From NCBI RefSeq assembly GCF_025943985.1, contig NZ_JAPCWE010000011.1, forward strand, positions 1-64,000: a stretch of DNA of 64,000 bases, written 5' to 3'. Below the pieces are notes generated by a model that was not told the DNA's origin, did no database searches, and saw nothing but the letters and a program-made list of their open reading frames with translations. A program made the translations under genes and the position numbers. Source of the stretch: Anaerorudis cellulosivorans (GTDB lineage Bacteria > Bacteroidota > Bacteroidia > Bacteroidales > Dysgonomonadaceae). Within the stretch, counting starts at the first letter, position 1. Each line of letters opens with the position of its first letter. Shown here piece by piece: positions 58,738 to 64,000 of this stretch.

Positions 58738-59559
58738 TTATTCCTTTTTAGGGTTTTCTCTCTGCATTTTATAGATCAATTCCTCTTCTTTAGCCTGTTC
58801 CGACTCATCTTGAGATTCCATGTTTTTTTTGAAGACATCAGAAGCGAAAACAAACTTCTTTAATGCTTCGCTTTCGGAATCGTTGAGTTTTTCTTTTGGA
58901 CCTTCCCATTCTTTAACTCCTTCGTTAAGAAAGACAATATGATCCCCAATATTCATAACCGAATTCATGTCGTGAGTAACTATAACGGAAGTTATTTGGA
59001 AATCTTTGATAATGCTGGCAAGAAGCCCGTCAATCAATTGCGAAGTTTGAGGATCGAGACCCGAGTTGGGCTCATCGCAAAACAAATATTTGGGATTTAA
59101 AGCAATTGCACGAGCTATGGCTGCTCTTTTCATCATTCCCCCGCTTATTTCAGAAGGATAAAGATGGGCTGCTTGCAACAAATTTACTCTTTCCAAACAA
59201 AATTCAGCCCTTTGACGTCGTTCCTTTTTACTTAGCCGGGAAAACATATCCAATGGAAACATGACATTTTCGAGCACGGTTTTAGAATCGAACAATGCCG
59301 ATCCCTGGAAAAGCATACCCATTTCGCGTCGCAATTGTTTAATCTCCTTAGGTTTCATGGTAAGTAAATTGCGCCCTTCGTAAAGAATTTCACCCGAAGT
59401 GGCACGAATAAGCCCTACCATACATTTAAGAAATACCGTTTTACCTGATCCGCTTTTCCCGATTATCATGTTAACGATCCCTTTACGAAAAGTTGCCGAT
59501 ATATCATTCAGCACAAGATGTCCTTCAAATTCTTTAGATAAATTTTTGACTTCAATCAT
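58738..59559 (-). CDS. mlaF: MlaF-like ABC ATPase
   Basis: The 273-residue ATPase has Walker A GKSGSGKT, signature ISGGMMKRAAIARAIA and Walker B YLFCDEPNSGLDP, with the extended C-terminal tail of phospholipid-transport ATPases. It works with the MlaE-type permease gene that ends 13 bases upstream. The complex moves lipids between inner and outer membrane. No MlaD gene follows here. Confidence 0.9.
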   Translation of the reverse strand: MIEVKNLSKEFEGHLVLNDISATFRKGIVNMIIGKSGSGKTVFLKCMVGLIRATSGEILYEGRNLLTMKPKEIKQLRREMGMLFQGSALFDSKTVLENVMFPLDMFSRLSKKERRQRAEFCLERVNLLQAAHLYPSEISGGMMKRAAIARAIALNPKYLFCDEPNSGLDPQTSQLIDGLLASIIKDFQITSVIVTHDMNSVMNIGDHIVFLNEGVKEWEGPKEKLNDSESEALKKFVFASDVFKKNMESQDESEQAKEEELIYKMQRENPKKE

Positions 59560-59572
59560 TTATTCTCCCCTT

Positions 59573-60322
59573 TTATCCCATTACCAACTGTGTGAAAACC
59601 AAATCGGTCATCAAAATCAAAACACTGTTTATTACTACTGAATCCGTACTTGCTTTTCCCACTTCCAATGCTCCCCCGTGTACATTGTAACCAAAATAGG
59701 CAGACACAGAAGAAATAATAAATCCGAAAATCATCGATTTGGCAATGGAGTACCAAATAAAAAATTCCCGAAAGAAAGCGCGTAGGCCATACACATATGT
59801 TGCTACCGGTGGATTTCCGGTGAAAGCACAAATAATGTAGCCCCCAAGCAAACCAACGAAAATACTGAAAACAACCAAAACAGGCATGAAAACCACAAAA
59901 GCCAATATTTTGGGAAGAATAAGATAATTCGCTGAGTTAACCCCCATGATTTCAAGTGCATCTATTTGCTCGGTAATGCGCATAGTTCCTATTTCGGATG
60001 CAATATTCGATCCCACTTTCCCGGAAAGGATAAGGCACATAATCGTCGATGAAAACTCCAGAAGGATGATTTCACGCGACACTACCCCTACTGTATAGGA
60101 CGGAAGAAACGGATAAGTCAGGTTTAATGCCAGCTGCATTACGATGACAGCACCGATAAAAAGAGAAATGAGAACAACAAGCCATATGGACGTAACCCCC
60201 AGTTTATGAAGTTCTTTAAGAAATTCTTTGAAGAACTCTCTCAATCTGTCAGGAGGCATCAGTACTTGTTTCATCATTACTGCATATTCACCTATGCTTT
60301 CCAATAATCCGGAGAGAGACAT
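59573..60322 (-). CDS. mlaE: MlaE-like lipid transport permease
   Basis: The 249-residue protein has five hydrophobic segments and the MlaE hallmarks EFSSTIMCLILSGKVGSNIA and EIGTMRITEQIDALEIMGVN. It is the permease of a Mla-type transporter that maintains outer-membrane lipid asymmetry. A -7 element (TATCTTTG on the minus strand, 60353-60360) lies 31 bases upstream. Confidence 0.93.
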   Translation of the reverse strand: MSLSGLLESIGEYAVMMKQVLMPPDRLREFFKEFLKELHKLGVTSIWLVVLISLFIGAVIVMQLALNLTYPFLPSYTVGVVSREIILLEFSSTIMCLILSGKVGSNIASEIGTMRITEQIDALEIMGVNSANYLILPKILAFVVFMPVLVVFSIFVGLLGGYIICAFTGNPPVATYVYGLRAFFREFFIWYSIAKSMIFGFIISSVSAYFGYNVHGGALEVGKASTDSVVINSVLILMTDLVFTQLVMG

Positions 60323-60352
60323 ATCGATATAATAATTTCGAATTTATTCATG

Positions 60353-60360
60353 CAAAGATA
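60353..60360 (-). promoter_or_regulatory. -7 element of mlaEF promoter
   Basis: TATCTTTG on the minus strand lies 31 bases before the mlaE start. The following suf genes, with gaps of 15 to 22 bases, may share this transcript. Confidence 0.5.
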
Positions 60361-60471
60361 ACTATTGTTTTTCTTTTTTTGATAGTTAGCCAAAAGGATG
60401 ATGAGTCATTTTTAGTTACCTTTGCAATAGAATGAAAATGAGGAAGCCCTATTTAGAAATAAAGATAATTA

Positions 60472-61878
60472 TTATAGGTCTTTCAACAACTTATCTTTAT
60501 TGTTCTCATAGAAACACATCCGCGATTCCATGAAAGCGTCCCAGTGATTGGCATATTTTACCTCAGTATCGATATTGAAATCTTCCGAGCCGAACTGATC
60601 GATGCGTTTCATCAAAAAATTTATCGTTATCAGGTTAATATCCAATGCAGGTTGATAAGCCAGCAATGGCTCGTTTTTGGGTAAAGGGATGGCAGAAATG
60701 ATCTGCATATTCAGCAAATCATCCAGAATTTCATTGGTGAGTCCGATCGGGATTTCACAGCTTTCCGAGATCTCGTCGTTGTTGAGAGGCATCTTCCCTT
60801 CAGCAAATCGTTTCACGATTACTGAAGTAATGATCAATGTAAAAAAATCGCGGTAACGGCGACTGATGTTCTTGGTTTCTCTTTCAAAAGAAAATTTTCT
60901 TACATTTTGTGCAGCAAAAGACAAGGTTGCTCCAATCAAAACAATGTACCAAGATAATTGCAACCACAACAGCAACAACGGGATGGCGGCAAAAGTTCCG
61001 TAAATGGCATTGTATTTGGTAATCCATATTTGTCCATTGAGATAAAGAGTCTGAACAATTTGATAGGCTGCACCGGCGATAAGTCCGGCTATAAAAGCAT
61101 TCAAAAATTTTACTTTTGCATTAGGCATTAATTTATACAAAAGCGTAAAAACAAGTACCGTAATAACATAAGGCAAGATATTGAGGTATTGCGTTGCGGG
61201 ATACAGAATATAGATGTATTTTGTAAATGAATTCAGCACAATGGATAATCCGTAATTCAGAATAATCAGTATGGGCAAGAAAAGAATTAAGGCGAAATAA
61301 TCAATAGCCCGCCGATGCATGCTTCGTCCTTTTTTGACTTGCCAAATCCGATTAAAATTATTTTCGATATCCCTAAACAAGGTAAAGACAGTATACAGCA
61401 ACAAAACAACACCCACACCGGCAAAAACACCACTCCCTTTGGCATATTCCAACGAATTGTTAATCAGCGTAATGATTTCCATGGTTAGGTTCGATTCCCC
61501 TTGCGGTACATTCCCAATAGGCGTCATCCCCAAATAGTCCAGAATCTCGCTCTGAAGAATGTTTTCGAATCCGAAACCACGACCTATAGCAAACAAGACA
61601 GCCAGAAAGGGAACAATAGCCAACACCGTCCGGTAAGTAAGTGATGCCGCTTTCACTCCTAATTCGAGATCCAGCGTATTTCTTACGGTTAATATAATTG
61701 TTTTGATGAGGTTATAAAAAACACTGGTATTTTTGGACAACGATTTGTAATCGATACGCCAAATACCATAAGTAAGGAATTCGATCAGGTCTGCAATTTT
61801 TACCTTCCATCGGGTGATTCTCCCCGGTTTGTATTCCTTTTTTTCTGCCGTATTATTTTTATCTTTTTCAGGAATCAT
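60472..61878 (-). CDS. YihY/BrkB-family membrane protein
   Basis: The 468-residue protein has the six-helix YihY/BrkB core (about 55-330). Its marks are LGVKAASLTYRTVLAIVPFL near the first helix and QLSWYIVLIGATLSFAAQNV near the last. A cytoplasmic C-terminal domain (about 340-468) resembles a winged helix (ISESCEIPIGLTNEILDDLL). The function of the family is unsettled. The gene lies just downstream of rnpB on the same strand. Confidence 0.9.
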   Translation of the reverse strand: MIPEKDKNNTAEKKEYKPGRITRWKVKIADLIEFLTYGIWRIDYKSLSKNTSVFYNLIKTIILTVRNTLDLELGVKAASLTYRTVLAIVPFLAVLFAIGRGFGFENILQSEILDYLGMTPIGNVPQGESNLTMEIITLINNSLEYAKGSGVFAGVGVVLLLYTVFTLFRDIENNFNRIWQVKKGRSMHRRAIDYFALILFLPILIILNYGLSIVLNSFTKYIYILYPATQYLNILPYVITVLVFTLLYKLMPNAKVKFLNAFIAGLIAGAAYQIVQTLYLNGQIWITKYNAIYGTFAAIPLLLLWLQLSWYIVLIGATLSFAAQNVRKFSFERETKNISRRYRDFFTLIITSVIVKRFAEGKMPLNNDEISESCEIPIGLTNEILDDLLNMQIISAIPLPKNEPLLAYQPALDINLITINFLMKRIDQFGSEDFNIDTEVKYANHWDAFMESRMCFYENNKDKLLKDL

Positions 61879-61894
61879 TCCTTTTGCAAAAATA

Positions 61895-62253
61895 AACAGC
61901 AGGTCTGTAAGCCGGGTTCTGTATCCCTTGTAAAGGGATGTTTGTCATCTATCTGCGAACGATGTCACCATCGTTCTTTAGCGGCCTACCCCTCGGCATC
62001 GGGCGAGCAACCCTACTACATCCGATATACTTGGCCTTGCAACCCATAAGACGTACGGCATGCTGCATTGCTGCAACATCCGGTGAGCTCTTACCTCACC
62101 TTTTCACCCTTATCTGCCCGAAAGCAGACGGTTATTTTCTGTTACGTTACTCTGCTCTCACGAACAGCTTCCCGTTAGGAAGTATGGTGCTCTATGTTGC
62201 CCGGACTTTCCTCCCCGTACCTTGATACGTGGCGACAAACCGACCTGCTGTCT
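61895..62253 (-). ncRNA. rnpB: RNase P RNA, class A
   Basis: The minus strand carries the conserved GAGGAAAGTCCGGGC near the 5' end (around 62204-62218) and AGAACCCGGCTTACAGACC near the 3' end. The terminal P1 helix forms between GACAGCAGGTCGG at the 5' end and CAGACCTGCTGTT at the 3' end. It is the catalytic RNA for tRNA 5' maturation. End positions are accurate to a few bases. Confidence 0.93.
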
Positions 62254-62380
62254 ATTTGCAAAAGTAATATTAAATTAATGATTTGCTACTAAATCGGTCT
62301 AATTTTTAAACATAGACTAAATTAGTCTCTATATGTTTAATCTTTAGCGTTTAAAATATGAATTAAATTTTAAGGGGTAA

Positions 62381-62410
62381 AAGAAAATCCCGCATTTTTA
62401 GGGCGGGATC
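62381..62410 (-). terminator. Terminator after pckA
   Basis: ATCCCGC (62387-62393) pairs with GCGGGAT (62403-62409). On the minus strand TTTTCTTTT follows. It lies 26 bases past the pckA stop. Confidence 0.8.
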
Positions 62411-62435
62411 TTCTACGGGTTAATATCAAACGTTA

Positions 62436-64000
62436 TTAATCGAGATGAGGACCTGCTTCAACCAATGCTACTCCTTCTTCGTGTCCCGAAAATTTGGTGA
62501 AGTTCTTAATGAAGCGGGCAGCCAAATCTTTGGCCTTTCTCTCCCATTCCGAAGGATCGGCATAGGTATCACGTGGATCGAGCACTTTCGTGTCCACCCC
62601 TTTCAGCTCGGTAGGAATAGCCAAACCAAAATAAGGAATCGTTTTAGTAGGAGCATTATCGATCGATCCGTCGAGAATGGCATCGATGATTCCTCTCGTA
62701 TCTTTAATGGAAATACGTTTTCCGGTACCGTTCCATCCCGTGTTAACGAGATAGGCAGTGGCTCCAACATGTTCCATCCTTTTGTTCAATTCTTGAGCAT
62801 ATTTTACAGGATGAAGCGAAAGAAATGCAGCTCCAAAACATGCCGAGAAAGTAGGTGTCGGCTCTGTTATGCCACGTTCTGTTCCGGCCAACTTGGCTGT
62901 AAATCCCGAAAGAAAATAATATTTTGCTTGTTCGGGTGTCAAAATCGATACCGGAGGAAGCACTCCAAATGCATCGGCCGATAAGAAAATCACGCGTTTA
63001 GCATGAGGACCTTTTGAAACCGGTTTAACGATATTTTTAATATGGTAAATGGGATAAGACACCCGCGTATTTTCCGTCACGGATTTGTCGCTGAAATCAA
63101 TTTTCCCGTTCTCGTCTACTGTGACGTTTTCCAAAAGGGCATCTCGCTTGATGGCATTGTAAATGTCGGGTTCGCTTTCTTTGCTCAAGTTATAAACCTT
63201 AGCATAGCAACCACCTTCAAAGTTGAATACTCCGTCATCATCCCAGCCATGCTCGTCGTCGCCAATCAGCAAACGTTTAGGATCGGTCGACAAGGTAGTT
63301 TTCCCTGTTCCTGACAAACCGAAGAAAATAGCCGTATTTTCGCCGTTCATATCGGTATTTGCCGAACAGTGCATCGATGCGATTCCTTTTAACGGCAGTA
63401 AGTAGTTCATGTAAGAGAACATACCTTTTTTCATTTCACCGCCATACCATGTACCGCCAATCAGCTGCATTTTTTCGGTTAAATTGAAAACAACAAATGT
63501 CTTCGAATTCAAACCAAGTTCTTTCCAACGATCACCGGCATCGGTTTTAGAAGCGTTAAGTACTACAAAATCGGGTTCGCCATAATTGGCCAATTCTTCT
63601 TCCGTAGGACGGATAAACATATTTTTAACGAAGTGAGCTTGCCAAGCTACTTCCATTACAAACCTAACTTTCAAACGGGTAGCTTCGTTTGCACCCAAAA
63701 AAGTATCCATAACAAACAATCTTTTGCCCGAGAGTTGTTTCGTTGCAATTTTTTTCAGTTCAACCCATGTCGATTCGGGAAGAGGTTTGTTGTCGTTTGG
63801 ATATTCAGGAGACGTCCACCAAAGGGTATCACGGGATACATCATCCATAATGAAGAACTTGTCTTTAGGAGAACGTCCTGTGTATATACCGGTCATCACA
63901 TTTACAGCACCCAGTTCTGTAACTTGTCCTTTTTCCAAACCTTCCAACCCGGGTTTGGTTTCTTCTTCGAATAATTGATCGTATGAGGGATTATATACGA
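62436..64000 (-). CDS. pckA: Phosphoenolpyruvate carboxykinase (ATP), 5' end outside window
   Basis: The frame is open through the right edge, so about 521 residues are visible and only around a dozen N-terminal residues are missing. At the edge it reads [20 protein letters not shown], typical of Bacteroidota PckA. The kinase P-loop is [11 protein letters not shown], with metal-binding [11 protein letters not shown] and the [10 protein letters not shown] substrate loop. The enzyme interconverts oxaloacetate and phosphoenolpyruvate and in anaerobes usually runs toward CO2 fixation and succinate. Confidence 0.97.
   Translation of the reverse strand, partial: VYNPSYDQLFEEETKPGLEGLEKGQVTELGAVNVMTGIYTGRSPKDKFFIMDDVSRDTLWWTSPEYPNDNKPLPESTWVELKKIATKQLSGKRLFVMDTFLGANEATRLKVRFVMEVAWQAHFVKNMFIRPTEEELANYGEPDFVVLNASKTDAGDRWKELGLNSKTFVVFNLTEKMQLIGGTWYGGEMKKGMFSYMNYLLPLKGIASMHCSANTDMNGENTAIFFGLSGTGKTTLSTDPKRLLIGDDEHGWDDDGVFNFEGGCYAKVYNLSKESEPDIYNAIKRDALLENVTVDENGKIDFSDKSVTENTRVSYPIYHIKNIVKPVSKGPHAKRVIFLSADAFGVLPPVSILTPEQAKYYFLSGFTAKLAGTERGITEPTPTFSACFGAAFLSLHPVKYAQELNKRMEHVGATAYLVNTGWNGTGKRISIKDTRGIIDAILDGSIDNAPTKTIPYFGLAIPTELKGVDTKVLDPRDTYADPSEWERKAKDLAARFIKNFTKFSGHEEGVALVEAGPHLD

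Overview
The window is chromosomal DNA from a member of the Bacteroidota, most likely order Bacteroidales. The evidence is a SusC/SusD pair driven by an ECF sigma factor and a FecR anti-sigma factor, several TAnnTTTG-type -7 promoter elements, moderate to low GC, DapL-type lysine/peptidoglycan synthesis, and a class A RNase P RNA next to ATP-dependent pckA. The family level (Dysgonomonadaceae-like) is a guess.

Bases 1-19148 are accessory DNA lying against the 3' end of a tRNA-Arg(UCU) gene. The left tip holds tandem 23-bp repeats that look like an insertion-sequence end and that truncate a small exported protein gene. Next is a seven-gene overlapping operon (762-11193, minus strand). It holds a complete type I restriction-modification system (hsdM, hsdS, hsdR) with four inserted genes: a membrane-anchored HerA/DUF87 ATPase, two PIN-domain nucleases and an unrecognised protein. 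A macrolide-resistance rRNA methyltransferase gene, erm(F), follows at 12797. Both the restriction operon and erm(F) are bounded by short inverted GTTRRRY/RYYYAAC-like ends and flanked by large imperfect palindromes resembling integron attC sites. No integron integrase is present in the window. Each unit abuts the same sequence, downstream of one of two diverged copies of a DUF6371/Toprim primase-like gene; one of these copies is truncated.

The replication and control part of the accessory element occupies 13846-18768. It holds the intact DUF6371 gene, a cluster of 9-bp iteron-like repeats arranged as a dyad, a D5/SF3 helicase, two small helix-turn-helix proteins, a terminator, 12-bp-spaced GTTACA repeats and a 486-residue protein of unknown role. 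No integrase, relaxase or capsid gene is visible, so the element probably continues to the left.

From 19149 the sequence looks like core genome. A polysaccharide/glycoprotein utilization locus (19595-37306, all minus) runs in transcription order: ECF sigma, FecR, SusC with an STN signalling domain, SusD, DUF5000 lipoprotein, M60 metallopeptidase, GH109-like oxidoreductase-fold enzyme, metallophosphoesterase and GH2 beta-galactosidase. The enzyme set suggests O-glycosylated protein (mucin-like) as substrate.

The remainder (38028-64000) is mostly housekeeping: a DUF2905 protein, an ABC exporter with a NEW3-domain partner, DUF4919, fabD, a ROK sugar kinase, a class A penicillin-binding protein, a CYTH protein, ilvE, dnaG, a NatAB-like ABC exporter, dapF-dapL, sufCDS without sufB, mlaEF-like genes, a YihY/BrkB membrane protein, rnpB, and pckA running off the right edge.
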